Assembly (NCBI RefSeq): GCF_004827385.1
Contig: NZ_SRXN01000024.1
Coordinates: forward strand, 1-64,000
Length of the DNA stretch: 64,000 nt
Origin: Ensifer sp. MPMI2T
GTDB lineage: Bacteria; Pseudomonadota; Alphaproteobacteria; Rhizobiales; Rhizobiaceae
Reading direction: 5' to 3'
Numbering within the stretch: the first letter of the stretch is position 1; the number at the start of each line of letters is the position of its first letter. A program made the position numbers and the translations under genes. The notes below the pieces were generated by a model. The model searched no databases, was not told where the DNA came from, and worked only from the letters and a program-made list of their open reading frames with translations. Shown in pieces: positions 43,294 through 55,379 of this stretch.

Positions 43294-44688
43294 TCAAATA
43301 TGCAGCGCGTGCCCCAGCCCCTTGAATGCCGCTTCCTGGAAGGCTTCCGACTGGGTCGGATGCGCGTGGATGGTACCGGCGATGTCCTCAAGCCGCGCGC
43401 CCATCTCGATCGCCAGCGCGAAGCTTGCCGAGAGTTCCGAGACGCCATGGCCGACCCCATGGACGCCGAGCACGAGATGATTGTCAGCACGTGCGACGAC
43501 GCGGACGAAACCGTCTTCTGAAAGCGTCGTCATAGCACGGCCGTTGGCCTGGAAGGGAAACTGGCCGACCTTGATCTCGATGCCGGTCGCGCGCGCCTCG
43601 TCCGGTGAAAGACCAGCGCTGACGATCTCCGGGTCGGTGAAACAGACGGCCGGGATGCAATGCTTATCCCAACTCCGCTTCCGTCCGGCGACGATCTCGG
43701 CCACCATCTCGCCCTGCGCCATGGCACGATGGGCGAGCATCGGTTCACCGGTGACGTCGCCGATCGCATAAATGCCGCGCATCGAGGTGCGGCATTGGTC
43801 GTCGATGCGGATGAATCTCCCGGCGAGATCGAGATCGATCTCCTCGATGCCCCATCCTTCCGTGACGGGCCTGCGGCCGACGGTCACGAGCACCTTTTCG
43901 GCAGGCACCTCGAAAGGCCGGCCGTTTTCTTCCGCGAGCAGCCCGCGGCCATCGGCTGAGAGCCGTTTGGCGGCAGTGCGCGTGAAAACATCGATGCCGA
44001 GTTCGCCAAGGCGCTTCATCACCGGCTTCGAAAGCTCTGCGTCGTATTGCGGCAGGATGCGGTCCAGGGCTTCGAGCACGGTGACCTTCGAGCCGAGCTT
44101 GGCAAAGGCGGTGCCAAGCTCGAGGCCGATATAGCCGCCGCCAATGACGGCCAGCGTCTCGGGAACCACTTTCAGCGCCAGCGCGCCGGTAGAGGAGATA
44201 ACGTGCTCGCCGAAGGGCAGGTCGGGAAGCTCGACCGGTGCCGAGCCCGTGGCGATGACGACCGCCTCGGCGCGAATGCGCTGCAGGCCGGTCTCGGTCT
44301 CGACGTCAACGGTCTTGCCGTCGACGAAGCGTGCTTCACCGACAACGGCCTTGACGCCCGCCTTCTTCAACAGGCCCGTGACGCCGCCGTTCAGCCGCCC
44401 GACGATGCCGTCCTTCCAGGCGACGGTGCGCGCGAGGTCGATCGCCGGCGCGCTTAGCGAAAGTCCGAGCGGGCTCTTTCCGGATGCTGCCGCGCGGAGC
44501 TTGTGGAACTCCTCCGCCGCGTGGATCAACGCCTTCGAGGGGATGCAGCCGACATTGAGGCAGGTGCCGCCGGCCTTCGCCTTTTCGACGATCACCGTGT
44601 CGACGCCGAGCTGGCCGGCGCGGATCGCGCAGACATAGCCGCCGGGACCGGCACCAAGCACCAGGAGCTTGCAGGAGATTTCCTTCAT
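43294..44688 (-). CDS. lpdV: dihydrolipoamide dehydrogenase, E3 of the branched-chain 2-oxoacid dehydrogenase
   Basis: A 464-aa flavoprotein that re-oxidises the lipoyl groups of E2. The redox-active disulfide is in GGTCLNVGCIPSKALIH (about 41-57), FAD site GAGPGGYVCAIRAG, NAD site VIGGGYIGLELGTAFAKLGS and the partner His-Pro in HAHPTQSEAFQEA. Last gene of the leftward bkd operon, 7 nt after E2. Confidence 0.95.
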   Translation of the reverse strand: MKEISCKLLVLGAGPGGYVCAIRAGQLGVDTVIVEKAKAGGTCLNVGCIPSKALIHAAEEFHKLRAAASGKSPLGLSLSAPAIDLARTVAWKDGIVGRLNGGVTGLLKKAGVKAVVGEARFVDGKTVDVETETGLQRIRAEAVVIATGSAPVELPDLPFGEHVISSTGALALKVVPETLAVIGGGYIGLELGTAFAKLGSKVTVLEALDRILPQYDAELSKPVMKRLGELGIDVFTRTAAKRLSADGRGLLAEENGRPFEVPAEKVLVTVGRRPVTEGWGIEEIDLDLAGRFIRIDDQCRTSMRGIYAIGDVTGEPMLAHRAMAQGEMVAEIVAGRKRSWDKHCIPAVCFTDPEIVSAGLSPDEARATGIEIKVGQFPFQANGRAMTTLSEDGFVRVVARADNHLVLGVHGVGHGVSELSASFALAIEMGARLEDIAGTIHAHPTQSEAFQEAAFKGLGHALHI

Positions 44689-44695
44689 GATCGCA

Positions 44696-45976
44696 TCATC
44701 CTTCCACGAAAATCAGCGCCGGCGTCTCGAGCAGCGTCTTCACCCGCTGGACGAAGGTCGCGGCGTCCCAGCCGTCGATGACGCGGTGATCGAAGCTCGA
44801 TGAGAGATTCATGATCTTGCGCGGAACGAATTGCGTCCCGTCCCAGACAGGACGAATGGCGATCTTGTTGACCCCGACGATCGCCACCTCCGGGTGGTTG
44901 ATGACCGGCGTCGAGGCGATGCCGCCAAGCGCGCCGAGGGAAGAGATGGTGATAGTGGAGCCGGTCAGCTCGTCGCGGGTCGCGGTCCCGGTGCGGGCGG
45001 CATCCGCCAGCCTGTTCAGCTCTGCGGCGCAGTCCCAGATTCCGCGCGCCTCGGCATGGCGCACGACCGGGACGGTCAGACCGGAGGGGGTCTGGGTGGC
45101 GATGCCAATATGAACGGCGGCATGCCGATGAATGACGCCGGCGCCATCGTCGAAGGTGGCGTTGACGCCCGGCTGCTCGGCGATGGTCTTGACCAGCGCC
45201 CGCATCAGGAAGGGCAGGACTGTCAGCTTTGCCTGATCGGGTTTGCGGTCGCGGTTCATCGTCGCGCGCAGGTCTTCAAGCGCCGTCATGTCCATTTCCT
45301 CCACATAGGTGATGTGGGGAATGCGCGAGGTGGAGAGCGTCATCTTCTCGGCGATGCGCCGCCTGAGACCGGTGACCTTGATTTCCTCCACCGCGGTCTT
45401 GCGGATAAGACCGGTTACTGCCGGCGCCGGCTGGGCGCCGCGGCTCAGAAAGAGATCGAGATCGTCATGGGTGATCCGGCCGGCGGGGCCGGTGCCGGTT
45501 ACCTGCCTGAGGTCGACACCGCTGTCTTTCGCCCGGAGCCGGACGGCCGGCGAGGCGAGCGGTTTCTTCGCCACGTCCGGCGCCTCGCGCGGTGCCGGTG
45601 CCGCTCTTGTCTCGATTCTCTCGGGCTTCGGGGGCGCTTTGGCCGCCGGCGGGGCAGAGACGGCCACGGGCTCTTCCAGCACGCCCTCGGCAAGCGCCTC
45701 CGGGATGCTGTCCGGCGGTGGCTCGCCGGCTTCTGCGGCGGTCTCGATCCTGACGAGCGGGGCCTTCACGGCAACGGTATCGCCGACTTCCGCTCCGAGC
45801 CACAGCACCTTGCCGGACACTGGTGACGGGATCTCGACGGTTGCCTTGTCTGTCATCACCGCAGCAAGGACCATATCTTCGCGCACAGGATCGCCGAGCT
45901 TCACATGCCACTCGACGAGCTCGGCCTCGGCCACGCCTTCGCCGACATCGGGCATCTTGAGGATAAACTCGCCCAT
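44696..45976 (-). CDS. bkdB: branched-chain 2-oxoacid dehydrogenase E2 (dihydrolipoamide acyltransferase)
   Basis: A 426-aa core subunit. N-terminal lipoyl domain with the lipoylated Lys in MTDKATVEIPSP, an Ala/Pro/Glu-rich linker, a peripheral-subunit-binding domain (SPAVRLRAKDSGVDLRQVTG) and the C-terminal acyltransferase domain ending in the active-site SFDHRVIDGWDAATFV. ATG at 45976 is 2 nt after the E1beta stop, so translation is coupled; upstream in-frame codons fall inside E1beta. Confidence 0.95.
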   Translation of the reverse strand: MGEFILKMPDVGEGVAEAELVEWHVKLGDPVREDMVLAAVMTDKATVEIPSPVSGKVLWLGAEVGDTVAVKAPLVRIETAAEAGEPPPDSIPEALAEGVLEEPVAVSAPPAAKAPPKPERIETRAAPAPREAPDVAKKPLASPAVRLRAKDSGVDLRQVTGTGPAGRITHDDLDLFLSRGAQPAPAVTGLIRKTAVEEIKVTGLRRRIAEKMTLSTSRIPHITYVEEMDMTALEDLRATMNRDRKPDQAKLTVLPFLMRALVKTIAEQPGVNATFDDGAGVIHRHAAVHIGIATQTPSGLTVPVVRHAEARGIWDCAAELNRLADAARTGTATRDELTGSTITISSLGALGGIASTPVINHPEVAIVGVNKIAIRPVWDGTQFVPRKIMNLSSSFDHRVIDGWDAATFVQRVKTLLETPALIFVEG

Positions 45977-45978
45977 GG

Positions 45979-46992
45979 TCAGGCCTCCATCACTTCGCTG
46001 AGCGCGCGGCCGACGCGCGCAGGGCCGGGGAAATAGTCCCATTCCTGAGCGTGCGGGTAGGGCGTGTCCCAGCCGGTCACCCGGACCACGGGGGCTTCCA
46101 GATGATAGAAGCAATGCTCCTGCACGAGAGACACGAGTTCAGAGCCAAAACCGGATGTCAGCGTCGCCTCGTGCACGACGACGCAGCGTCCCGTCTTGGT
46201 GACCGACTGCACGATCGTGTCGAGGTCGAGCGGCAGCAGGCTGCGCAGGTCGATCACTTCCGCATCGATCCCGGTTTCCTCGGCGGCAGCGAGCGCGACA
46301 TGCACCATGGTGCCATAGGCGACCACCGTCACGGCCGAGCCCTTGCGGCGGATTTCGGCCTTGCCGATCGGGATCGTGTAGTGGCCCTCGGGGACGTCGC
46401 CGAGCTCATGCTTCGACCAGGGTGTCACCGGACGTTCATGGTGGCCGTCGAAAGGGCCGTTGTAGAGCCGCTTCGGCTCCAGGAACATCACGGGATCGGG
46501 GTCCTCGATCGCTGAAATCAAGAGGCCCTTGGCGTCGTATGGATTCGACGGAACGATGACCTTGAGCCCGCAGACATGGGTGAAAAGCGCCTCTGGGCTC
46601 TGGCTGTGGGTTTGGCCGCCGAAGATGCCGCCGCCGGTCGGCATGCGCAGCACGATTGGGCAGGTGAAGTCGCCGTTTGAGCGGTAGCGAATGCGCGCCG
46701 CCTCCTGTGTGATCTGGTCATAGGCTGGGTACATGTAGTCGGCAAACTGGATTTCGACGCAGGGCTTCAGCCCGTAGGCGGCCATGCCGATGGCGGTGCC
46801 GACGATGCCGGATTCGCTGATCGGCGCGTCGAAGCAGCGGGTCTTGCCGTACTTTGCCTGGAGCCCTTGGGTGCAGCGGAAAACGCCGCCGAAATAGCCG
46901 ACATCCTCGCCGAAGACGACGACGTTTTCGTCGCGCGCCATCGAGACATCCATGGCGCTGCGCACCGCTTCGATCATTGTCATTCTGGCCAT
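45979..46992 (-). CDS. bkdA2: branched-chain 2-oxoacid dehydrogenase E1 beta
   Basis: A 337-aa transketolase-type beta subunit (MTMIEAVRSAMDVSMARDEN, VVVFGEDVGYFGGVFR, the PTGGGIFGGQTHSQSPEA loop and a C-terminal transketolase domain with VIDLRSLLPLDLDTIV). It pairs with the E1alpha chain encoded directly upstream, one nt between stop and start. The longer open frame to 47091 lies inside E1alpha and is not used. Confidence 0.95.
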   Translation of the reverse strand: MARMTMIEAVRSAMDVSMARDENVVVFGEDVGYFGGVFRCTQGLQAKYGKTRCFDAPISESGIVGTAIGMAAYGLKPCVEIQFADYMYPAYDQITQEAARIRYRSNGDFTCPIVLRMPTGGGIFGGQTHSQSPEALFTHVCGLKVIVPSNPYDAKGLLISAIEDPDPVMFLEPKRLYNGPFDGHHERPVTPWSKHELGDVPEGHYTIPIGKAEIRRKGSAVTVVAYGTMVHVALAAAEETGIDAEVIDLRSLLPLDLDTIVQSVTKTGRCVVVHEATLTSGFGSELVSLVQEHCFYHLEAPVVRVTGWDTPYPHAQEWDYFPGPARVGRALSEVMEA

Positions 46993-46993
46993 G

Positions 46994-48580
<1,587 letters not shown>

Positions 48581-49912
48581 TCAGACCGGCGGCGCGATCT
48601 CGAGCGGCGTGCCGTCGGAAAAACGGGAGAGCCGGAAATTCGCAGGATCGACGATCGGCCGATCTCCCGTGACGAGGTCGGCGGCAAGGTGACCAGCGCC
48701 GGGACCGATGCCGAAGCCATGGCCGGAGAACCCGGTCGCGATCGTCAGTCCGGGGACTTTTTCGGCATGAGAAATGACCGGCACGGCATCGGGCGTGACA
48801 TCGATCAGACCGGCCCAGATCTGCAGCGGCGCGGTCTGTCGGAGTGCCGGGAAGACCTTTCTTGCTTCCTCGAACGCCCTTAATGCGGAGCGCGGATCGG
48901 GCCGGGGGTCGAGGACCCGGTGGCGTTCGAAGGCGCCCGGACGGTCGAGCGGCACGGATGCGATCTCGAAGAGCTCGCGCCAGCTCTGCGCGCTCATGCC
49001 GACCTGCACGGCCTCGCCCTCTGCCTTTCGCGCAGGCTGAAAATCGCGAAAGAAAGCGAAACTGTCCGGGACGATCGGATGCAGGTTGGCGCCGCCGTCG
49101 GCGATGGTATAGCCGCCGTCGAGCCGCTTTCGATAGGCATAGGTCGCCGTCGCGCCGGCGGCCTCGGGTCCGCCGTCGACCGGCGTCGTTCTGAGCACGG
49201 TGTTGCGCACCTTCAGTTGCGGTAGCCGGATTCCGAGTCCCTTGCAAAAGAGCCGCGACCAGGCACCGCCAGCAAGGACGACCGTGGCGGTTTCGATCCG
49301 GCCCTTTTCCGTTATGACGGCGCTGATCCGGCCAGCGCTTCTCTCGATCCCGCGCACGGCGCAACCGGTGACGATGTGCGCCCCGGCGCGCCTCGCGCCT
49401 GCGGCAATCGCCGGCACGGCCTTCTGCGGCTCGGCCCGGCCGTCGCTCGGCGTAAAGAGCGCGCCTTTGTAGCGGGTCGTCGCCCCGGTCATCCTGGACA
49501 GTGTTTCATCCGCGCCGATCTGGCGGCTGTTGACGCCATGCTGCCTGGCATGCGCCAACCAGGCGTCGCGATTGGCGATATCCCGCTCGTTTTCCGAGAC
49601 ATACAAAATGCCGCTGCGGCGAAATCCGGTTTCACCGCCGACGCGCGCCTCGAGCGTATCCCAGATTTTCAGAGCCGCCATGGCAAGCGGGATCTCGCGG
49701 CGGTCGCGGCCCATCACGCGCACCCAACCCCAGTTGCGGCTCGATTGCTCGCCGCCGAGAGCGCCTTTCTCGCAGAGCACGACTTGCACGCCACGTTCGG
49801 CGAGAAAGAGCGCGGTGCTGACGCCGATAATGCCACCGCCGACAATCACGACCTCGGCTTTCGCGGGTGGCGTGTTATCGGTGGCGACAGGATCGAGAAC
49901 GGGACCGGGCAT
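48581..49912 (-). CDS. FAD-dependent amino-acid-oxidase-like oxidoreductase (DAO family)
   Basis: A 443-aa flavoprotein with the Rossmann motif VVIVGGGIIGVSTALFLAE (about 21-39) and the C-terminal FSGHGFGIGPGAGHLAADLV of DAO enzymes such as D-amino acid dehydrogenase, sarcosine oxidase or glycine oxidase. Substrate cannot be assigned. It is leftward, divergent from the SDR gene at 50190, and ends about 350 nt before the bkd operon. Confidence 0.85.
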   Translation of the reverse strand: MPGPVLDPVATDNTPPAKAEVVIVGGGIIGVSTALFLAERGVQVVLCEKGALGGEQSSRNWGWVRVMGRDRREIPLAMAALKIWDTLEARVGGETGFRRSGILYVSENERDIANRDAWLAHARQHGVNSRQIGADETLSRMTGATTRYKGALFTPSDGRAEPQKAVPAIAAGARRAGAHIVTGCAVRGIERSAGRISAVITEKGRIETATVVLAGGAWSRLFCKGLGIRLPQLKVRNTVLRTTPVDGGPEAAGATATYAYRKRLDGGYTIADGGANLHPIVPDSFAFFRDFQPARKAEGEAVQVGMSAQSWRELFEIASVPLDRPGAFERHRVLDPRPDPRSALRAFEEARKVFPALRQTAPLQIWAGLIDVTPDAVPVISHAEKVPGLTIATGFSGHGFGIGPGAGHLAADLVTGDRPIVDPANFRLSRFSDGTPLEIAPPV

Positions 49913-50189
49913 AGGCTCTAAGATACGGTGACTGTCCGCAATCGCTGCACTCTTCCCCGCTCCCGATCAAGGTCGCACGACCAATTTGCTGGCTACGATG
50001 CGCAATTGCCACATGAACGCAAAGCGTCTTGGACACTCGGCCACCAGAACTGACACGCAGCCATTCTGTCTTTTTTCGATAAAAATACGATTGCTCCGCT
50101 TGACAGATCTGCGTGCTCCGATGTCTCTTGACCGGCATGACACGGGCCGCGAGAGTCCCGCGAGTGCAAGCACGGATGAGGAGGGAAAC

Positions 50190-50927
50190 ATGGGCGGACT
50201 TCTGGCGGGCAAGCGGGCGGTGATCACGGCGGCGGCGCAAGGCATCGGCCGCGCAGCGGCCGAGGCTTTCAACCGCGAGGGCGCCTCGGTCGTGGCGACC
50301 GACATCAATGAGGAGAAGCTCGCCGAGCTTGCGACCCAAGGGGTCGAGGTGGCGAAGCTCGACGTGCTCAGCGAAGAGGCGATTGCCGAGTTTGCAGCGC
50401 GTACCGGCGCTATCGACGTACTCTTCAACTGCGCCGGGTTCGTCCATGCCGGCACGATCCTCGAGGCGAGCGAGAAGGACTACGACTTCGCCTTCGACCT
50501 CAATGTGAAATCGATGTTCCGGATGATCCGCGCCTTCCTGCCCGGCATGATCGAAAAGGGCGGCGGCTCGATCATCAACATGTCGTCCGTGGCCGGGGTG
50601 CCGATGGGTGTCGCGAACCGCTTCGTCTATTCGGCGAGCAAGGCGGCGGTCGTCGGTCTTACCAAGTCGGTGGCGATGGATTTCATCGGCAAGGGCATCC
50701 GCTGCAACGCCATCGCGCCCGGTACCGTGCAATCCCCGTCACTCGAGGAGCGGATGAGAGCGCAGGGCGACTACGAGCAGGCGCGCGCCGCCTTCATCGC
50801 GCGCCAACCGATGGGCCGCCTCGGCACGCCCGAGGAGATCGCGGCGCTTGCCGTCTATCTCGGCAGCGATATCTCTGCCTATACGACTGGCCATGTGCAT
50901 GTGATCGACGGCGGCATGAGCCTCTAA
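50190..50927 (+). CDS. short-chain dehydrogenase, BDH2/DHRS6-like
   Basis: A 245-aa classical SDR. NAD-binding TAAAQGIGRAAAEAF, NCAGF, and the catalytic Ser (INMSSVAG) and YSASKAA (Tyr/Lys) are present; it ends VIDGGMSL. The AAAQGIG, FNCAGFVHAGTI and GTVQSPSLEERM stretches closely recall animal BDH2/DHRS6 and the bacterial 2-keto-3-deoxy-L-fuconate or 3-hydroxybutyrate dehydrogenases. Either sugar-acid or hydroxy-acid oxidation is possible. GAGGAGGGA precedes the ATG at 50190. Confidence 0.88.
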   Translation: MGGLLAGKRAVITAAAQGIGRAAAEAFNREGASVVATDINEEKLAELATQGVEVAKLDVLSEEAIAEFAARTGAIDVLFNCAGFVHAGTILEASEKDYDFAFDLNVKSMFRMIRAFLPGMIEKGGGSIINMSSVAGVPMGVANRFVYSASKAAVVGLTKSVAMDFIGKGIRCNAIAPGTVQSPSLEERMRAQGDYEQARAAFIARQPMGRLGTPEEIAALAVYLGSDISAYTTGHVHVIDGGMSL

Positions 50928-51030
50928 AGCGCATCGCGTTCAATCGGACTCATGCGACGCGCTTTAGGTCATTGCTTTTATGCATGTCGTTGTCCCAAAA
51001 CCGCTGCACACTTTTGGGCGACATGCATTA
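50927..51030. repeat. second type of intergenic repeat (two hairpins)
   Basis: AAAGCGCATCGCG... / ...GCGACGCGCTTTAG forms a first hairpin, and TGCATGTCGTTGTCCCAAAA pairs with TTTTGGGCGACATGCA in a second. It is a different sequence from the mosaic repeat and occurs once in the window. It starts at the SDR stop and probably ends that transcript. Confidence 0.75.
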
Positions 51031-51086
51031 GAACGTGCAGCACGGCTGGACTTCCAGAACTTCGGCCGAGACTCTATGCTCGCGGC

Positions 51087-51479
51087 ATGCGTGACGAAGA
51101 CTATAAACTCCACCCGGTCCTGCGTATCGATTTTCCGCCCGACGATCGCCTTGGGCGCGGCAAGATCATGCTCCTGGAGCTCATCCGCGAAACCGGTTCG
51201 ATTTCCGCCGCCGGGCGCGCAATGGACATGTCCTACCGGCGCGCCTGGCTGCTCGTCGATGCCTTGAACCGGATGTTCAAGGAACCTTCGGTGGAATCGC
51301 AGCGCGGCGGCAAGCAGGGCGGCGGTGCCGCCGTCACCGCTTTCGGCGAGAAGCTGATTGAGCGCTTCCGGGCGATGGAGGCAAAGGCTTGCGCGGCGAT
51401 CGGGGATGATCTCGACTGGCTTGAGGCCGTTCGCAATCGCCATGTCGTTTCCGTGGAGGAAGCGGCCCGGCACGAGTGA
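51087..51479 (+). CDS. modE: short ModE-like winged-helix regulator
   Basis: A 130-aa LysR-type winged-helix protein like the DNA-binding half of ModE (GRGKIMLLELIRETGSISAAGRAMDMSYRRAWLLVDAL). The molybdate-binding MOP/TOBE domains of full ModE (about 260 aa) are absent, so molybdate sensing, if any, must work differently. It converges on modC, and a ModE-like box lies upstream of modA. The start at 51087 is taken from homology with the usual N-terminus; no strong ribosome site is visible. Confidence 0.85.
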   Translation: MRDEDYKLHPVLRIDFPPDDRLGRGKIMLLELIRETGSISAAGRAMDMSYRRAWLLVDALNRMFKEPSVESQRGGKQGGGAAVTAFGEKLIERFRAMEAKACAAIGDDLDWLEAVRNRHVVSVEEAARHE

Positions 51480-51493
51480 GCCACGCCGGCGCT

Positions 51494-51584
51494 TACGGCG
51501 CCGCGCGTTCAATCGGACGCGCAAAGGTCGCTGTAGCAGTTTGAATTACTGCATGATTCCTTAAATCGATTCCGATTTAAGGAA

Positions 51585-51592
<8 letters not shown>
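51494..51592. repeat. mosaic repeat, full copy, reverse orientation
   Basis: Module 2 (CGGCGCCGCGCGTTC, GACGCGCAAAGGTCGCTGTAG) followed by module 1 as a long palindrome GCATGATTCCTTAAATCG / CGATTTAAGGAATCATGC. It lies between convergent modE and modC, overlapping the last codons of modC. Confidence 0.85.
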
Positions 51593-52660
<1,068 letters not shown>

Positions 52661-52664
<4 letters not shown>

Positions 52665-53365
52665 GCCGCCACCGACCGCTTTGCCGCGACTGCGGCGAAA
52701 ATCTCCGACAGCATCAATGCCGCCATCGAGATGATGACGGAGATGATGGCGAGGCGCATCGCTCCGGCATCACCGCCTGGAACTTGGGTGAAAGCGTAGA
52801 TCGCGACGGAGAGCGTCTGCGTCTCGCCCGGTATGTTGGAGACGAAGGTGATCGTCGCCCCGAACTCGCCCATCGCCTTGGCGAAGGAGAGGATCATGCC
52901 GGCGATGATGCCGGGCAGGATCAATGGCAGTGTAACGGTCACAAACACCCATGCTGGCCCAGCGCCGAGCGTGGCGGCGGCGTCCTCGAGCTTGCGGTCG
53001 ACCGCCTCGATCGACAGCCGGATGCTGCGCACCATCAAGGGAAAGCCCATAACCGCGCAGGCAAGCGCGGCACCTGTCCAGCGAAAGGAAAAGACGATGC
53101 CGAAATTGTCGGCAAGGAAGGCGCCGATCGGCCCTCGCCGACCGAAGAGAAGCAGCAGCACGAATCCGGTGACCACCGGCGGCAGGACGAGCGGCATGTG
53201 CACGATGCCATTCAGGACCGACTTGCCCCAGAAGCGTCCGCGCGCGAGCACCATGGCGGTAAGCAGTGCCGGCGGCAGGCTGCACAACATTGCGACGGTG
53301 GCGACCCGTAGGCTCAGTTGGACCGCCGTCCACTCGGCGTCACTCAGTGTCATCAACCAATCCAA
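52661..53365 (-). CDS. modB: molybdate ABC transporter permease
   Basis: A 234-aa inner-membrane protein with about five helices and the coupling motif [20 protein letters not shown] facing ModC. The N-terminus [16 protein letters not shown] is typical of ModB. It lies 147 nt after modA, an unusually wide gap for a mod operon, and is coupled to modC by ATGA. Confidence 0.95.
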
Positions 53366-53512
53366 ACGCCAATTTCCTCAAATTCTGCGCCGCAGGTCCG
53401 GTCCGACCCGGGGCGCGGAGATCGCCACGACACTTTGAACGCCTACCCGATCTTATCCATAAATCTAATGATTTCAGCAGGCACTCGTGCTCCCGCAGAG
53501 TGTTGCGTCAGC

Positions 53513-54313
53513 TCATTTAAGCACCGTGAAGCCCTCAGCCTTGAAGAATGCCGCCGCCTTGGCCGACTTGACGAACTCGATATAGGCGGCAGCGTCGGCG
53601 CTCCTGCTGTCAGTGGTGATCGCAATCGGATAGATGATGGGCGGATGACTGCCCTCCGGGAACGTGCCGACCACCTTTACGCCCGGATCGGCGACCGCAT
53701 CCGTCTGGTAGACGATGCCATAAGGAGCCTCGCCGCGAGATACCAGGAGAAGTGCTGCGCGTACGCTTTCCGCGCCCGCTACCTTCTGTTCGACCGCCGG
53801 CCAGAGCCCCAGTTTTTCCAGTGCCGCCTTGCCGTATCTGCCGGCTGGAACCGTATCGACGGCGCCCATCGCCAGGCGGCCGTCGCCGATGAGAGCCGCG
53901 AGGTCGAAACCGGGCTTGATATCGACGGCTTTCGAATCGGGCATTGCGGAGACGAGGACGAGGCGGTTGCGGAGCAGGTTGGAGCGGGTATCCGTTCTGA
54001 TCAGCTTCTTGTCGGCAAGATAGTCCATCCAAGCGAGGTCCGCCGAAATGAAAACGTCCGCCGGCGCGCCCTGTTCAATCTGCTTCGCAAGGGCCGAACT
54101 CGCCGCATAAGAGGCTGTGGTCTCCTTGCCGGCTTCCTTTTGCCATTCGGCATTGACCGCATCGAGCGCGTTCTTCAGGCTTGCCGCAGCGAAGACCGTC
54201 ACTTTTTCTGCCGCATGTGCCGGCGCGAGAACCGCACCTGCCAGAGCGAGGCCCAGCGCCAGCACCAAAGCTTTGAGCCCCAAGCCAGCGAGCCAATCTC
54301 TCCGTCCCCTCAT
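53513..54313 (-). CDS. modA: molybdate-binding periplasmic protein
   Basis: A 266-aa binding protein. A long signal peptide (about 36 residues) ends at PAHAAEK; the anion-binding VFAAASLKNALDAVN and SSALAKQIEQGAPADVFISA segments are typical of ModA. First gene of modABC. A candidate ModE box lies 18-41 nt before the ATG. Confidence 0.95.
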   Translation of the reverse strand: MRGRRDWLAGLGLKALVLALGLALAGAVLAPAHAAEKVTVFAAASLKNALDAVNAEWQKEAGKETTASYAASSALAKQIEQGAPADVFISADLAWMDYLADKKLIRTDTRSNLLRNRLVLVSAMPDSKAVDIKPGFDLAALIGDGRLAMGAVDTVPAGRYGKAALEKLGLWPAVEQKVAGAESVRAALLLVSRGEAPYGIVYQTDAVADPGVKVVGTFPEGSHPPIIYPIAITTDSRSADAAAYIEFVKSAKAAAFFKAEGFTVLK

Positions 54314-54330
54314 CCGCGCCTCCGCCCAGT

Positions 54331-54354
54331 CGTGATATTTTTAAGAATATAACG
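54331..54354 (-). promoter_or_regulatory. candidate ModE box in the modA promoter
   Basis: CGTGATAT and ATATAACG form an 8-bp inverted repeat with one mismatch and an 8-bp spacer, close to the ModE consensus half-site TATATAACG. It lies between divergent modA and ung. Confidence 0.65.
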
Positions 54355-54512
54355 CTTCGCTGTTTTGGTTAGCGCTATGTACGAATAAATACAATGCCCC
54401 CCGCGCGGATAATCAAAAACAGTGAACCGAGGCCGCGGACATCGCGGCAGTGCTTGCGATGGGCGCTCGCGGGGCTAAATTCCGGAGCGAGAGAGAAGCG
54501 AGGGACATGCCC

Positions 54513-55226
54513 ATGGATGCGACGATCAGGCTGGAAGAGACCTGGAGGACCGCGCTGGCGCCGGAATTCCGTCACACCTATATGGCCGATCTCAAACGGT
54601 TCCTGCTGGACGAGAAAGGGCAGGGCCGGCAGATCTTTCCGAAGGGTAGCGAATATTTCCGGGCACTCGACCTGACACCGCTCGATAAGGTGCGCGTCGT
54701 TATCCTCGGGCAGGATCCCTATCACGGCGACGGCCAGGCGCACGGGCTTTGCTTCAGTGTGCGCCACGGCGTGCGCGTACCGCCGTCGCTCGTCAACATC
54801 TACAAGGAGCTTCAGGACGACCTCGGCATCCCGCCGGCGCGCCACGGCTTCCTCGAAAGCTGGGCGCGTCAGGGCGTTCTGCTCCTGAACGCCGTGCTGA
54901 CAGTCGAGCGAGGCCGGGCGGCATCGCATCAGGGCCGGGGCTGGGAGCGGTTTACCGATGCCGTCATCCGGGCGGTCAACGAGCAGCAGCACCCCGTCGT
55001 CTTCATGCTGTGGGGCTCTCATGCGCAAAAGAAGGCGGCCTTTGTCGATCAGTCCCGGCATCTCGTGCTGAAGGCGGCGCATCCTTCTCCGCTTTCGGCG
55101 CATTCGGGCTTTCTCGGCTGCCGGCATTTCTCGAAGGCGAATGATTTCCTCGTTTCCAAGGGCTTCGATCCGATTGACTGGCGATTGCCGGAGAAGCCGG
55201 AGATTGCCGACAGTCAACTGAGCTGA
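54513..55226 (+). CDS. ung: uracil-DNA glycosylase
   Basis: A 237-aa family 1 enzyme that removes uracil from DNA. The water-activating loop is [13 protein letters not shown], the [20 protein letters not shown] and [10 protein letters not shown] segments follow, and the Leu/His loop is [23 protein letters not shown] lies about eight nt before the ATG at 54513; the ATG at 54507 is also possible. Single gene. Confidence 0.96.
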   Translation: MDATIRLEETWRTALAPEFRHTYMADLKRFLLDEKGQGRQIFPKGSEYFRALDLTPLDKVRVVILGQDPYHGDGQAHGLCFSVRHGVRVPPSLVNIYKELQDDLGIPPARHGFLESWARQGVLLLNAVLTVERGRAASHQGRGWERFTDAVIRAVNEQQHPVVFMLWGSHAQKKAAFVDQSRHLVLKAAHPSPLSAHSGFLGCRHFSKANDFLVSKGFDPIDWRLPEKPEIADSQLS

Positions 55227-55228
55227 AT

Positions 55229-55275
55229 TGCTACTGCGTCCTTTGCGCGTCTGAAAAGACGCGCGTCGCTGTAGG
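55229..55275. repeat. mosaic repeat, module 2 with short piece of module 1
   Basis: GAATTGCTACTGCGTCCTTT and GCGCGTCT...AGACGCGCGTCGCTGTAG directly follow the ung stop. The rest of 55276-55379 ahead of cobF shows no cobalamin riboswitch core. Confidence 0.8.
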
Positions 55276-55379
55276 ACTGGCGCGACCTCGCCGACGGCTG
55301 TCGCTGACAAACCTTGCGTCGTTGTCTCCGATCGGCCAAAGACTGCCCAATAAGGCGCAGCGTGAGAGGCAGGCAGAAC

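Noticed and set aside
55276..55379. Possible cobalamin riboswitch ahead of cobF (GACTGCCC-like string)
   Set aside because: The B12-box core and its surrounding conserved stems are not present; one short match is not enough.
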